This document shows positions 18,280-28,273 of a stretch of DNA of 64,000 nucleotides, one piece after another. The notes beneath the pieces are model-generated. The model saw only the letters and a list, made by a program, of their open reading frames with translations. It did no database searches and was not told the origin of the DNA. Source of the stretch: Fontibacterium universale (lineage in GTDB: Bacteria; Pseudomonadota; Alphaproteobacteria; Pelagibacterales; Pelagibacteraceae); assembly GCA_965236175.1 (NCBI GenBank), contig CBDEAT010000002.1, forward strand, positions 115,987 through 179,986, given 5' to 3'. Both the position numbers and the translations under genes were made by a program. Every line of letters starts with the position of its first letter. The stretch's first letter is position 1.

Positions 18280-19998
18280 ATGCTTAATCAGCAAGAACTC
18301 CTAGATAAAGTTAAGGTTTATAATAATTACATAGACGAAAATGTTGTTAAAAAAGCTTATAATTTTGCAGTTGATGTTCATAAAAATCAAAAAAGACTTT
18401 CAGGAGATCCCTATATAACGCATCCAATTGCAGTTGCTGCAATTTTGTGTGATTTAAAAGTAGATACAGCTACCATTATCACAGCTTTGCTGCATGATAC
18501 TATTGAAGATACTGAAGCGACATATAGCGAAGTAAATAAATTATTTGGAAAAGAAATAGCCGATCTTGTTGAGGGGGTTACAAAGATTTCAAGATTAGAA
18601 GATAAGTCAAAAGAATATTCTGTTGCCGAAAATTTTAGAAAATTAATACTAGCAACATCCAAAGATATTAGAGTTTTATTAGTTAAGCTTGCTGACAGAC
18701 TTCATAACATGCGCACTATTAGCAATATTACCAATCCTGATAAAAGATTACGAATAGCTAAAGAAACTATGGAAATTTATTCTCCATTAGCTGAAAGAAT
18801 GGGGATGCATAATTTTCGTGATGAACTTGAAGATTTAGCTTTTAACGTTTTAAATCCTGAAGCTAGAAAATTAATTACCGATCGTTTAATTCTTAACAAA
18901 GAAAGTCTAGGAGTAACTTTTTCAGATATTTCAAAAAAAATTATAAAATTATTAGAAGAAAAAGATATTAAAGCTAAAGTTACAGGTAGAGAAAAAACAC
19001 CTTTTTCTATTTGGAGAAAGATACAAAGTAAGAGAATTTCTCTGGAACAAATTACAGATATTGTTGGTTTTAGAGTTATTCTTGATAGCGTTGATACTTG
19101 CTATCGCGCTCTTGGAGTTTTTCATACTGAATGGTCAATGGTTCCTGGAAGATTTAAAGATTATATTTCCGTTCCAAAATCTAATAATTACAAATCAATT
19201 CATACTGCAGTCATAGGTCCTAAAAGACAAAAAATAGAAATTCAGATCAGAACGCATGAAATGCATGAATTTGCAGAAAGAGGAGTGGCTGCTCATTGGA
19301 ATTATAAAGCCAATGAAAAAGTAAGTCACAATACTCTCAAAGATTATAATTGGTTAAAAGATTTAGTTGAGATGTTGGAAAGTGGTGAAAATCCAGAACA
19401 TTTTTTTGAATATACAAAACTTCAGTTATTTCAGGATCAGGTTTTTTGTTTTACACCAAAAGGTGCTCTCATTCGTTTACCGGCAAATGCAACACCTATC
19501 GATTTTGCATATGCCGTACATACAGAAATTGGTGACAAATGTATTGGGTGCAAAATTAATGGAAAAGAATATCCGTTACAAAGTATTCTTCAAAATGGTG
19601 ATGAAGTTCAAATTATTACATCTTCAAAACCATCACCCTCGATGTATTGGTCATCAATTGCAAAAACAGGAAAAGCTAGAGCAGCCGTTAGAAGATATTG
19701 GAGTACAAGAAACACTGATAAATCTGAAGAAAAAGCTTATGATACTAGTCTATGGGTTCTCTTAAGTCACAAGGCAGGAACTTTAGGAGAAGTTTGTACT
19801 ATGATAGGAAAGCATAAATGCAATATTTCTAACGTAGAGTTAGTTGATAAAAAAGATGATTTTATAAGTTTTATTTTTGATTTAGAGATTAAAAACTTAA
19901 AAGATTTTACTAATTTAGTTTCAGAGATCAAACAACAGGGAATAAATTTTAAAATTATTAGAAATAGAAAAGCAAATGCTGACAGAAAAAAAAACTAA
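18280..19998 (+). CDS. spoT: bifunctional (p)ppGpp synthetase/hydrolase, short form
   Basis: Makes and degrades the stringent-response alarmone. 572 residues from the ATG at 18280; a TTG two codons upstream is less likely. HD hydrolase domain (about 25-150) has THPIAVAAIL and LLHDTIEDT. The synthetase domain (about 215-335) has DIVGFRVIL and KDYISVPKSNNYKSIH. A TGS domain (about 385-445) and a C-terminal ACT domain (about 490-565) follow. The helical and conserved-cysteine regions usually lying between TGS and ACT are missing, making it about 130 residues shorter than E. coli SpoT. The gene overlaps pyrE by 23 bp. An rpoZ gene, often found just upstream, is absent. Confidence 0.92.
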   Translation: MLNQQELLDKVKVYNNYIDENVVKKAYNFAVDVHKNQKRLSGDPYITHPIAVAAILCDLKVDTATIITALLHDTIEDTEATYSEVNKLFGKEIADLVEGVTKISRLEDKSKEYSVAENFRKLILATSKDIRVLLVKLADRLHNMRTISNITNPDKRLRIAKETMEIYSPLAERMGMHNFRDELEDLAFNVLNPEARKLITDRLILNKESLGVTFSDISKKIIKLLEEKDIKAKVTGREKTPFSIWRKIQSKRISLEQITDIVGFRVILDSVDTCYRALGVFHTEWSMVPGRFKDYISVPKSNNYKSIHTAVIGPKRQKIEIQIRTHEMHEFAERGVAAHWNYKANEKVSHNTLKDYNWLKDLVEMLESGENPEHFFEYTKLQLFQDQVFCFTPKGALIRLPANATPIDFAYAVHTEIGDKCIGCKINGKEYPLQSILQNGDEVQIITSSKPSPSMYWSSIAKTGKARAAVRRYWSTRNTDKSEEKAYDTSLWVLLSHKAGTLGEVCTMIGKHKCNISNVELVDKKDDFISFIFDLEIKNLKDFTNLVSEIKQQGINFKIIRNRKANADRKKN

Positions 19999-20560
19999 AG
20001 AAATTTTTGTAAAAACCAAAGCGTTATTACAAGGACATTTTATTTTATCATCAGGCTTGAGAAGTGAACAATACTTGCAGTGCGCAAAATTATTAATGCA
20101 TCCAAAACAATCAGAATTAATTTGCAAATCTCTTGCTCAAAAAATAAAAAAAGTTTTTAAAAAAATAGATGTAGTTGTAGCGCCAGCAATGGGGGGAATT
20201 ATTGTTGGATATGAAGTTGCTAGACATTTAAAAGTACCTTCAATTTTTGCAGAGAGAGTTTCAGGAGAGTTTCAATTAAGACGTGGTTTTGAAATCAAAG
20301 CAGGTGCAAAAGTTTTAATCGTGGAAGATGTTATTACAACAGGCAAATCTAGTATGGAATGTGCCAAAGTAATAAAAAAACATAAAGGAAATGTAATTGG
20401 ATTTGCATGCATTGTAGATCGTTCAAACAATCAAAGTTCGATTAATTCAAAAATTGTTTCACAAATTACTTTTGATATTCCAACTTATCGTGAAGAGGAA
20501 ATTCCAGATAAGTTAAAATCTATTCCAGCAATAAAGCCAGGTAGTAGAAATTTAGTCTAA
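19976..20560 (+). CDS. pyrE: orotate phosphoribosyltransferase
   Basis: Converts orotate and PRPP to orotidine monophosphate in pyrimidine synthesis. 194 residues, type I PRTase fold. The PRPP loop is VLIVEDVITTGKS near residue 120, and VVAPAMGGIIVGYEVA and FAERVSGEFQLRRGF are conserved. It starts within the last codons of the upstream (p)ppGpp gene, and pdxJ begins immediately after its stop. Confidence 0.94.
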   Translation: MLTEKKTKEIFVKTKALLQGHFILSSGLRSEQYLQCAKLLMHPKQSELICKSLAQKIKKVFKKIDVVVAPAMGGIIVGYEVARHLKVPSIFAERVSGEFQLRRGFEIKAGAKVLIVEDVITTGKSSMECAKVIKKHKGNVIGFACIVDRSNNQSSINSKIVSQITFDIPTYREEEIPDKLKSIPAIKPGSRNLV

Positions 20561-21295
20561 ATGAGAAAAAGAATTAGATTAGGATTTAACATTGATCATG
20601 TAGCCACAGTAAGAAATGCTAGAGGAGATGATTACCCCTCACCATTAAAAGCTGCAATCATAGCTCAAAATAATGGCGCAGATTCAATAACAGTCCATTT
20701 AAGAGAAGATCGTCGTCATATTCGTGATCATGACTTAATTGAGCTGAAAAAAAAAATTAAGATACCAATAAATTTAGAAATGGCCTTAACCCCAGAGATG
20801 CTTAAAATTGCATTAAAACTTAAGCCCAAATATGTGTGCATTGTTCCTGAAAAAAGAAAAGAAGTAACGACAGAAGGTGGCTTAAATTTAAATTATAAAA
20901 AAAATTATTTAAAAAAAGTTATTCACTTATTAAAAATTAAAAATATTCAAGTTTCATTATTTATAGAACCAGATTTAAAAACCGTTCATTTGGCTAAAAA
21001 ATTAGGCTCAGATAATATTGAGCTGCACACTGGAAAATACTGCAGATTTTTTAGAGAAAGAAATAATTTAAATATTAAAAAAGAATTTTTAAAAATTAAA
21101 AATTCAGCAAAACTTGGTAAGATATTAAATTTGGGAGTACATGCTGGACATGGTTTGAATTATCAAACCTCTAAAAAAATATCACAGATTGGTGAGATTA
21201 CAGAATTGAATATTGGTCATTTTTTTATATCAGAGTCGATATTTTTTGGTATAGCTAATGTCCTTAAAAAGTTTAATAAGATTTTGAAACGATGA
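20561..21295 (+). CDS. pdxJ: pyridoxine 5'-phosphate synthase
   Basis: Final ring-forming step of DXP-dependent vitamin B6 synthesis, joining 1-deoxyxylulose-5-phosphate and 3-amino-1-hydroxyacetone phosphate. 244 residues. GFNIDHVATVRNARGDDYPSP at the start, DSITVHLREDRRHI, ELHTGKYCRFF and LGVHAGHGLNY are all family motifs. Overlaps acpS by 4 bp. Confidence 0.95.
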   Translation: MRKRIRLGFNIDHVATVRNARGDDYPSPLKAAIIAQNNGADSITVHLREDRRHIRDHDLIELKKKIKIPINLEMALTPEMLKIALKLKPKYVCIVPEKRKEVTTEGGLNLNYKKNYLKKVIHLLKIKNIQVSLFIEPDLKTVHLAKKLGSDNIELHTGKYCRFFRERNNLNIKKEFLKIKNSAKLGKILNLGVHAGHGLNYQTSKKISQIGEITELNIGHFFISESIFFGIANVLKKFNKILKR

Positions 21296-21684
21296 ATGTA
21301 ATTGGACTGGGAACAGATATTGTTAACATTAATAGAATACAAAAAATCTATTCTAAGTATGGAAATCATTTTTTAGATAAAATTTTAACTGAATCTGAAA
21401 AAAAAATTGAAAAAAAAACATCTAAATTAAAGAATATTGAAACCATTGCTAAAAGATTTGCTGCTAAGGAAGCTATTTCTAAAGCTATTGGCTATGGCTT
21501 TTCAAAAGGAATTCATTTTAAGAATATCGAAATATACAACGATAAGAATGGCAAACCTTGCGCGAATATAAATGGCAAGGCAAAAGTAATACTTAGTAAA
21601 ATATCAAAAAAATATAATATTTTTTTAACCTTGTCAGATGACAAACCTTGGGCTGTAGCAACAGCCTTAATTACCTCTCAATGA
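21292..21684 (+). CDS. acpS: holo-[acyl-carrier-protein] synthase
   Basis: Transfers 4'-phosphopantetheine from CoA to acyl carrier protein. 130 residues. Metal and CoA motifs are GLGTDIVNINRI at the N-terminus and AKRFAAKEAISKAIGYGF around residue 60. Ends in ATGA overlap with lepB. Confidence 0.94.
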   Translation: MNVIGLGTDIVNINRIQKIYSKYGNHFLDKILTESEKKIEKKTSKLKNIETIAKRFAAKEAISKAIGYGFSKGIHFKNIEIYNDKNGKPCANINGKAKVILSKISKKYNIFLTLSDDKPWAVATALITSQ

Positions 21685-22406
21685 AAAAAATTATTATTGA
21701 AAATGTTAAGACACTTGTCTTTGCTTTTCTAATTGCATTATTTATTAGAAGTTTTTTTTTCCAGCCTTTTTATATTCCATCTTCATCAATGGAAGAGAAT
21801 TTATTAGTAGGTGATAGATTATTTGTTTCTAAGTTCACTTACGGATACAGCAAGCATTCCTTACCTTTTAGCCCAGACATTTCTGATAAAAGAATTTTCT
21901 TTTCTTCACCTGACAGAGGAGATGTAATTGTTTTTAAAACACCCGAAGATAACGACACAGATTATATTAAACGTTTAATAGGACTTCCTGGTGATAAAAT
22001 TCAAATGATTAATAGTGTGCTTCACATCAACAATAAGCCTATAAAAAGAGAATTTGTTAAAAATGATATTGTGCTTTGCGGTGGATCTAAAATTAAGTCA
22101 AATTTTTATCTCGAAACTCTTCCAAATGGAAAGACTTATATAGCCGCTTACTCTGAAAAGAATTCATCAAAAGATACAGATGTTTATTTAATACCCCAAG
22201 ACAAATTTTTTTTTATGGGAGACAATAGAGACTGCTCACAAGACAGCAGATATCTTTCAAGTGTTGGCTATGTTGATAAAATTAATTTAGTAGGTAAGGC
22301 ACAAATTTTATTCTTTTCAAATAATGAAGAGATAGGAAATTTATTCACCTTTTGGAAATGGCACAAATCAATAAGATTTAATAGAATCTTAAAATTTATT
22401 AAATGA
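21681..22406 (+). CDS. lepB: signal peptidase I
   Basis: Membrane-bound Ser/Lys protease that removes Sec signal peptides. 241 residues from the ATG at 21681, which overlaps the acpS stop. One N-terminal membrane helix, then the nucleophile Ser in FYIPSSSMEENLLVGD, the general-base Lys in YIKRLIGLPGDKI, and the GDNRDCSQDSR box. Overlaps rnc by 4 bp. Standard position in the alphaproteobacterial acpS-lepB-rnc-era block. Confidence 0.95.
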   Translation: MKKIIIENVKTLVFAFLIALFIRSFFFQPFYIPSSSMEENLLVGDRLFVSKFTYGYSKHSLPFSPDISDKRIFFSSPDRGDVIVFKTPEDNDTDYIKRLIGLPGDKIQMINSVLHINNKPIKREFVKNDIVLCGGSKIKSNFYLETLPNGKTYIAAYSEKNSSKDTDVYLIPQDKFFFMGDNRDCSQDSRYLSSVGYVDKINLVGKAQILFFSNNEEIGNLFTFWKWHKSIRFNRILKFIK

Positions 22407-23083
22407 TTTCTGACAATAAGATCAGTGAAGTAGAGAACATCATTGGCGTTAAATTTTTAAATAAGAAATTTTTATCACAAGCTTTAGTCCATAAAAGTTT
22501 TTCAAATGACAATACAGACAATAATGAAATTTTAGAATTTTTAGGAGATAGAGTTTTAGGTTTGGTGTTGGCTAAAAAATTAATCAATTTATATCCTAAT
22601 GATAAAGAAGGTCAGCTGGATAAAAGATTAGCTTCTTTAATTAATAAAAAAGTTTGTGCTAAAGTTATTGAAAAATATGACTTATTAAAATTTATATCAA
22701 TAAGCAAAGCGCAAAAAAAAATAAAAACAGGAAATATAAAAATTTTTGGAGATTTATGTGAGTCAATAATAGGAGCGATTTACATTGATAGAGGATTTGA
22801 AGCTGCAGAAAAATTTATTTTTGATTTATGGAAAGATCAACTTAAGCAATCCGGTGAGATTAAAATTGATGCAAAAACAAAACTACAAGAATTATCTTTA
22901 AAACTTTATAAAGAACTTCCAAAATATAAAGACTTATCAACGTCTGGTCCTGCACATAAACCTGTATTCAAGGTTTCGGTAATTATTAAAAAGTCCAAAT
23001 CATTCACTGGTGAAGGGTCCTCAAAAAGAAATGCTGAACAAAAAGCAGCGCAGTCATTATTAGATAGTTTAGAGAATGAATAA
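22403..23083 (+). CDS. rnc: ribonuclease III
   Basis: Cleaves double-stranded RNA, including pre-rRNA. 226 residues. The RNase III signature NEILEFLGDRVLGLVLAKKL lies near residue 35, a second acidic motif GDLCESIIGAIYID near 110, and a C-terminal double-stranded RNA-binding domain (about 155-222) ends with RNAEQKAAQSLLD. Overlaps era by 8 bp. Confidence 0.96.
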   Translation: MISDNKISEVENIIGVKFLNKKFLSQALVHKSFSNDNTDNNEILEFLGDRVLGLVLAKKLINLYPNDKEGQLDKRLASLINKKVCAKVIEKYDLLKFISISKAQKKIKTGNIKIFGDLCESIIGAIYIDRGFEAAEKFIFDLWKDQLKQSGEIKIDAKTKLQELSLKLYKELPKYKDLSTSGPAHKPVFKVSVIIKKSKSFTGEGSSKRNAEQKAAQSLLDSLENE

Positions 23084-23909
23084 AAAGAGAATAGGTTATG
23101 CATGTTTAATTGGACCAACAAATGCTGGTAAATCAACTCTATTAAATACAATTTTTAAAAAAAAAATATCTATAGTTTCTCATAAAGTTCAAACAACAAA
23201 TTTTGCAATAGAAGTTGTTAAATATCACAAGGATAATAAGATTATTTTTGTAGATACCCCAGGATTATATAATAAAAAAAATAATACTAATTTTTTAAAT
23301 GACGTTAATGTCGAAGTTAAAAGATCAGATGTAATTGTTATTATTTTAGATATTTCTATTCATTTGTTTTATGAAGATATTCTAGAAAAAATTATAAAAA
23401 ATACAAAAAAACCAAAAATTTTAGTATTTAATAAAATTGATAAAGTTTCGCAGGAGTTTGCCATTGAGCAAGTTAATAAATCTAATTTTGTTAAAAATTT
23501 TGATGAAATTTATTATGTTTCAGCACTAAAAAATAAAAATATAAATAATCTTTTAGATGGAATTGTTGCAAAACTACCAGAAGGAAACTTTGATACTTCT
23601 ATTAACTTTGAAACAAATATTTCTAAAGATGTATTTTTTTCTGAACTTACACGTGAAGCAGTATTTAAGTATTTAAATCAAGAATTGCCTTACCAGATCT
23701 ATGTAAAGACTTATAAATTTGAGAAAGAAAATAGAAATTATAAAATTTATCAAATTATATATGTAAAAAATGATAATCATAAAAAAATTGTTTTGGGAAA
23801 AAACGGCAGTGTTATAAAAAAAATTGGTATTTCAGCTAGAAAAGAAATTGAAAAGTTATTTAAACACAAGGTTAGTTTATTTTTAGACGTACAAACATCT
23901 AAACAATGA
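23076..23909 (+). CDS. era: GTPase Era
   Basis: 16S rRNA-binding GTPase needed for 30S maturation. 277 residues, slightly shorter than usual. G1 GPTNAGKSTLLN, G3 FVDTPGLY, G4 FNKIDK, and a C-terminal KH domain with IVLGKNGSVIKKIGISARKE. The PGLYNKKNNTN loop is shortened. It follows rnc with an 8-bp overlap and overlaps recO by 4 bp. Confidence 0.95.
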   Translation: MNKKRIGYACLIGPTNAGKSTLLNTIFKKKISIVSHKVQTTNFAIEVVKYHKDNKIIFVDTPGLYNKKNNTNFLNDVNVEVKRSDVIVIILDISIHLFYEDILEKIIKNTKKPKILVFNKIDKVSQEFAIEQVNKSNFVKNFDEIYYVSALKNKNINNLLDGIVAKLPEGNFDTSINFETNISKDVFFSELTREAVFKYLNQELPYQIYVKTYKFEKENRNYKIYQIIYVKNDNHKKIVLGKNGSVIKKIGISARKEIEKLFKHKVSLFLDVQTSKQ

Positions 23910-24556
23910 CCTGGGGTGACGAGGGGTACATATTAGGGATTAATGTATACGGTGAAAACTCATCTATTATAAGCATTCTTTCCAAAGAGCATGGACATCA
24001 TAAAGGAATAATTTATGGGGGAACTTCTTCCAAAATAAAAAAACTTCTTCATATAGGCAATAAAATTAAAGTTACATGGAAGTCAAAATCGGAAGATGCA
24101 ATTGGTTATTATAATTTTGAATTAATTGATGCTGTAGCTCCAAAGTATTTTGATAATGATAAAAAATTAACAGCAATATTATCAGCAACGGGTATTTGTC
24201 TAAAAATATTACCCGAAAGAAACACATATTTAACCGTTTACAATTATTTTGAGGATTTGTTTAATTCATTAAACTCTAATGAATTTTTTAAAAAATATGT
24301 TTTATGGGAAAGATTTCTGTTGTCCGAATTAGGTTATAACGTTGATTTGGAAAATAAAGATTCATTAAAATTATTTAATAAAAATATAAGTTATCCACAA
24401 TACTTTCATGACAATTCAGCACCCTTTACTGATAAAGACATTTACAATGGTTTATTAATTAATAAGCATCAATTATTAAATTATATTTTTGAACCGAATA
24501 AAGTTAAATTTCCTTACTACAGAATAAAATTAGAGAATTTTTTTAATGAAAAATAA
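23906..24556 (+). CDS. recO: DNA repair protein RecO
   Basis: Helps load RecA at gaps in the RecF pathway. 216 residues with an N-terminal OB fold: WGDEGYILGINVYGENSSII and HGHHKGIIYGG. The helical C-terminus includes FEDLFNSLNSN and RFLLSELGYNVDL. Shorter than the 240-residue norm, and without the four-cysteine zinc motif of some members. Overlaps parC by 11 bp. Confidence 0.9.
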   Translation: MTWGDEGYILGINVYGENSSIISILSKEHGHHKGIIYGGTSSKIKKLLHIGNKIKVTWKSKSEDAIGYYNFELIDAVAPKYFDNDKKLTAILSATGICLKILPERNTYLTVYNYFEDLFNSLNSNEFFKKYVLWERFLLSELGYNVDLENKDSLKLFNKNISYPQYFHDNSAPFTDKDIYNGLLINKHQLLNYIFEPNKVKFPYYRIKLENFFNEK

Positions 24557-26798
24557 AGATAATATTTTAAATGCATCTTTAGCAACTGAGTTTAGCCAAA
24601 AGTATCTAGCTTATGCATTATCAACCATTACTCATAGAGCGTTACCGGATGTTAGAGATGGATTAAAACCAGTTCATCGAAGATTACTTTATGCGATGTA
24701 TCTTTTAAATTTAGGTTCAAAATTACAACCAAAGAAATCTGCAAGAGTAGTAGGAGATGTTATTGGTAAATTCCATCCCCATGGTGATCAGTCTGTTTAT
24801 GATGCACTAGTAAGACTGGCTCAAGATTTTTCAATTCGTTATCCATTAGTAAACGGTCAGGGAAATTTTGGAAATATTGACGGAGATAATGCAGCTGCAA
24901 TGAGATACACGGAGGCAAAACTTACTGAAATTTCAGAGCTATTGCTTGAAAATATAGATGAAGAAACTGTCGATTTTAAAAGTACTTATGATGGTGATTT
25001 ACAGGAACCATTAGTATTCCCTGCAAAATTTCCAAATTTATTAGCAAATGGCGCCTCCGGAATTGCAGTCGGAATGGCTACAAGTATACCTCCGCATAAT
25101 ATTGTTGAAATTTGCGAAGGATTAAAAATTGTTAATCATGACAAAAATGTTTCAATCAAAGAATTGTTAAAAGTATTACCAGGACCCGATTTTCCAACGG
25201 GAGGTATTTTAAATAATAATAAGTCTGAAATATTAAAAGCATATACTAGTGGAAAAGGTTTTTTTGAACTTAGGTCTTCTTATAAAATTGAAGATTTAGG
25301 CAGGGGACAATATCAAATTTCTATAAATGAAATTCCATACCAAGTAAGCAAATCAACATTAATCGAAAAAATAGCAGATCTAATTATAAGTAAAAAAAAT
25401 AAATTGATTGATAACGTTATAGATGAATCAGATCAGTTAGTTCGTATTGTTATTAGACCAAAAAATAGAAATGTTAAACCAGAAGTGTTAATGGAAAGTT
25501 TGTTTAGACAAACTGATTTACAGGTAAGAATTCCTTTAAATATGAATGTTTTGAATTCAAAACTTCAGCCAAAAGTAATGTCTATTAAAGAAGTTTTGGT
25601 AAATTTTTTATCGCATCGTTATGAAGTTTTAATTAGAAAATCTGAATTTAGATTAAAGAATATTAAAAATAGAATAGAAATTTTAATTGGGTTTATTAAA
25701 GTTTATCATAATTTAGATAAAATTATTAAAATTATTAGAAATGCAGAAGATCCAAAACTGCAATTAATAAAAAAATTTAAATTTACACAAAATCAAGTTA
25801 ACGCGATTTTAGATATGCGTTTAAGAAATCTTAGAAAGTTAGAAGAAAAAGAAATTAAGCAAGAATATAAAGATTTATTATCTGAAAAAAACTTTTTAAC
25901 AAAATTATTATCTTCTAAATCTTTACAAAAAAAAGAAATAGACAATGAAATAGATTTTTTAATTAAAAAATTTAAAGACGATCCTCTGTTAGGAAAGAGA
26001 AGAACTAAATTAGATAAATTTGGAAGTGTTAATGAAGAAGTCTTCGATAATGAAATCAAATCTGACGATCCTCTTACAATTACTATTCTTAAAAATGGAT
26101 TTATTAAATCACAGAAATCCTTTGTTAAAAATTTAGAAGAACAAATTGGAAATGAAAATAGCTCTTTATTAATGCATGCTCGTTCAAATGATAAAATTAT
26201 ACTGGCATCAAATTTTGGTAAATTTTATACAATTGAAGCAGATAATATTTTAACTGGATCTTCAACGGGAAGACCAATGTCATCCTATTTGTCACTTACC
26301 GATAATGAAAAAATTATTGATAGTTTTAAATTTGATAGTGAAGGTGAAATTTTTATTTATACTAAAAGCGGATATGGTTTTGTTGCTTTAGAGAAAAACC
26401 TTGAAACCAATAAAAAAACTGGAAAAAAAGTAATGAATGTTAAAGGTGATGACATTGTTATTGGAGTTTCTAAAGTTGTTAAAGATTCAGATTCAGTTGC
26501 CATAATTTGCGATTCAGATGGAAAAAATAAGATGCTAGCATTTGATATTAAAGAACTTCCTAAGTTAGATAAGGGTAGAGGGGTTATTCTAGTAAAAGGC
26601 AAATCTCTAAAAGTCTCTAATGCCACAGTATTTAATTCAAAGTCAGTTATCAAAGATCAAGCGGAGAAAACTTTATTTGATAAATCTACAATTGAGAGCA
26701 ATTACGGAAAAAGAGCTCAGTCAGGAAAGATTATTAAAAATTATAAAAATCAGATTATGAATAGAAATTTTGAAAATAATATTAGATGTCATTTGTAA
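24546..26798 (+). CDS. parC: DNA topoisomerase IV subunit A
   Basis: Decatenates daughter chromosomes together with ParE. 750 residues. LPDVRDGLKPVHRRLLYAM, GKFHPHGDQSVYDALVRLA and the catalytic Tyr in AAMRYTEAKL are in the breakage-reunion domain. The C-terminal beta-pinwheel is present but short (about 500-735). The lack of a GyrA box and the position after recO favour ParC over GyrA. Confidence 0.92.
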   Translation: MKNKDNILNASLATEFSQKYLAYALSTITHRALPDVRDGLKPVHRRLLYAMYLLNLGSKLQPKKSARVVGDVIGKFHPHGDQSVYDALVRLAQDFSIRYPLVNGQGNFGNIDGDNAAAMRYTEAKLTEISELLLENIDEETVDFKSTYDGDLQEPLVFPAKFPNLLANGASGIAVGMATSIPPHNIVEICEGLKIVNHDKNVSIKELLKVLPGPDFPTGGILNNNKSEILKAYTSGKGFFELRSSYKIEDLGRGQYQISINEIPYQVSKSTLIEKIADLIISKKNKLIDNVIDESDQLVRIVIRPKNRNVKPEVLMESLFRQTDLQVRIPLNMNVLNSKLQPKVMSIKEVLVNFLSHRYEVLIRKSEFRLKNIKNRIEILIGFIKVYHNLDKIIKIIRNAEDPKLQLIKKFKFTQNQVNAILDMRLRNLRKLEEKEIKQEYKDLLSEKNFLTKLLSSKSLQKKEIDNEIDFLIKKFKDDPLLGKRRTKLDKFGSVNEEVFDNEIKSDDPLTITILKNGFIKSQKSFVKNLEEQIGNENSSLLMHARSNDKIILASNFGKFYTIEADNILTGSSTGRPMSSYLSLTDNEKIIDSFKFDSEGEIFIYTKSGYGFVALEKNLETNKKTGKKVMNVKGDDIVIGVSKVVKDSDSVAIICDSDGKNKMLAFDIKELPKLDKGRGVILVKGKSLKVSNATVFNSKSVIKDQAEKTLFDKSTIESNYGKRAQSGKIIKNYKNQIMNRNFENNIRCHL

Positions 26799-26802
26799 TC
26801 CT

Positions 26803-27255
26803 ATGAATATTTCTAAATATAAAAAAGTTTTATCAAAATACGCAACTGGAATTACAGTTGTTGCAAAACAAGATAAAAGTAATTTTGTTACAGGTATTAC
26901 GGTTAATTCTTTTGTCTCAATATCTCTAAAGCCTACTTATATTTCATGGAGTTTAGATAAAACAACTTCTAGTTTTAAAAAATTTAATAATTTAAAATTT
27001 TTTAATATTTATATTTTATCAGCAAAACAAATTGAGGTTTCAAATTATTTTTCATCAAAAAATGAAGTGAAGAAAAATTCAATTATAGCAAAAAATTTAT
27101 TAAAATATAATCTTGGAGAACTTAATTGCAAAACAATTAAAAAAATAAATATTGGCGATCATTTGTTCTTTGTTGCAAAAGTTATTAAATTTAAATTAAA
27201 AAAAGAAGAAAAACCTCTAATCTATTTTGCGAGTAAATATAAAAAATTATCTTGA
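26803..27255 (+). CDS. flavin reductase-like FMN-binding protein
   Basis: 150 residues with the split-barrel flavin reductase domain: YATGITVVAKQ, TGITVNSFVSISLKPTYISW and LDKTTSSFKKF. Usually reduces flavins for a partner monooxygenase or oxygenase. The ATG at 26803, 5 bp after the parC stop, is preferred to one 33 bp upstream inside parC. The 3' end overlaps the convergent hemB by 9 bp. The partner enzyme is not evident here. Confidence 0.82.
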   Translation: MNISKYKKVLSKYATGITVVAKQDKSNFVTGITVNSFVSISLKPTYISWSLDKTTSSFKKFNNLKFFNIYILSAKQIEVSNYFSSKNEVKKNSIIAKNLLKYNLGELNCKTIKKINIGDHLFFVAKVIKFKLKKEEKPLIYFASKYKKLS

Positions 27256-28230
27256 TAAGTATTTTTCTATTACTTCGTTAGCAAAGTAAGAAACGATTGC
27301 ATTTGCTCCAGCTCTTTTAAAACTATAAATTACTTCAAGAATAATATCTTCTTTTGCCAAAGATGATTTAATACCATTTTTAATCAAACTATATTCGCCC
27401 GAAACATTGTAAGCAAAAACAGGCACATTAAATTTCTGTTTTATTTTATAAATAATATCAAGATATGCTAAAGCCGGTTTAACCATTACAAAATCAGCTC
27501 CTTCATCTAGATCTAATTTAACTTCTAATAGAGCTTCTTCTGAATTTTTATAATCCATTTGATATGTTTTTTTATCAGATTTAAGAGTTGATGATGTGCC
27601 TACAGCATCTCTAAAAGGAGAGTAAAAATTAGAAGCATACTTAACTGCATAAGATAATATTTGAACATTAATAAATTTATTTTTTTCTAAAGCATTTCTT
27701 ATTAAACCAATTCTTCCATCCATCATGTCTGATGGAGCAATAATATCGCAACCTGCCTGCGCTTGTATTAAAGCTTGTTTAATTAAAATTTTGTTTGTTT
27801 CATCATTATCAATTTCATTATTGATAATAAGACCATCGTGACCATGAGAAGTGTAAGGGTCTAGGGCTACATCACACATAACACCAATATTCTTATTTAA
27901 TTTTTTGACTTGGTGGATTGCATTACAAACCACATTATTTTTATTTAAAGCCTCAGTTCCCTTGTTGTTTTTTTTAGAACCCTCAATTAATGGGAAAATA
28001 GCAACAGCAGGTATTTCATTTTTTGAAGTTCTTGAAATTATTTCATCTAACCTATCTATGGAATATCTGAAAATTCCAGGCATAGATTTAATTTCTTGCT
28101 TCTTGTTTTTACCTTCGCAAACAAAAATGGGTAATATAAAATCAGATTTATCAAGGTAGGTGTCATTTATTAGTCGTCTAGACCATTCTGACTTTCTATT
28201 TCTTCTTAATCTAGTGCTTGGAAACTTCAT
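27247..28230 (-). CDS. hemB: delta-aminolevulinic acid dehydratase (porphobilinogen synthase)
   Basis: Condenses two 5-aminolevulinate molecules to porphobilinogen in heme synthesis. 327 residues. Schiff-base Lys residues lie in DFVMVKPALAYLD and ASNFYSPFRDAVG region; APSDMMDGRIG, DVALDPYTSHGHDG and the N-terminal RLRRNRKSEWSRRL are conserved. The DPYTSHGHDG loop has the Asp/His arrangement of magnesium-type rather than cysteine-zinc-type enzymes. Divergent from hemA, which makes its substrate. Confidence 0.94.
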   Translation of the reverse strand: MKFPSTRLRRNRKSEWSRRLINDTYLDKSDFILPIFVCEGKNKKQEIKSMPGIFRYSIDRLDEIISRTSKNEIPAVAIFPLIEGSKKNNKGTEALNKNNVVCNAIHQVKKLNKNIGVMCDVALDPYTSHGHDGLIINNEIDNDETNKILIKQALIQAQAGCDIIAPSDMMDGRIGLIRNALEKNKFINVQILSYAVKYASNFYSPFRDAVGTSSTLKSDKKTYQMDYKNSEEALLEVKLDLDEGADFVMVKPALAYLDIIYKIKQKFNVPVFAYNVSGEYSLIKNGIKSSLAKEDIILEVIYSFKRAGANAIVSYFANEVIEKYLSR

Positions 28231-28273
28231 GAGAATTTAATATTTAATGCGACAATACAGCAAAAGTATATAT

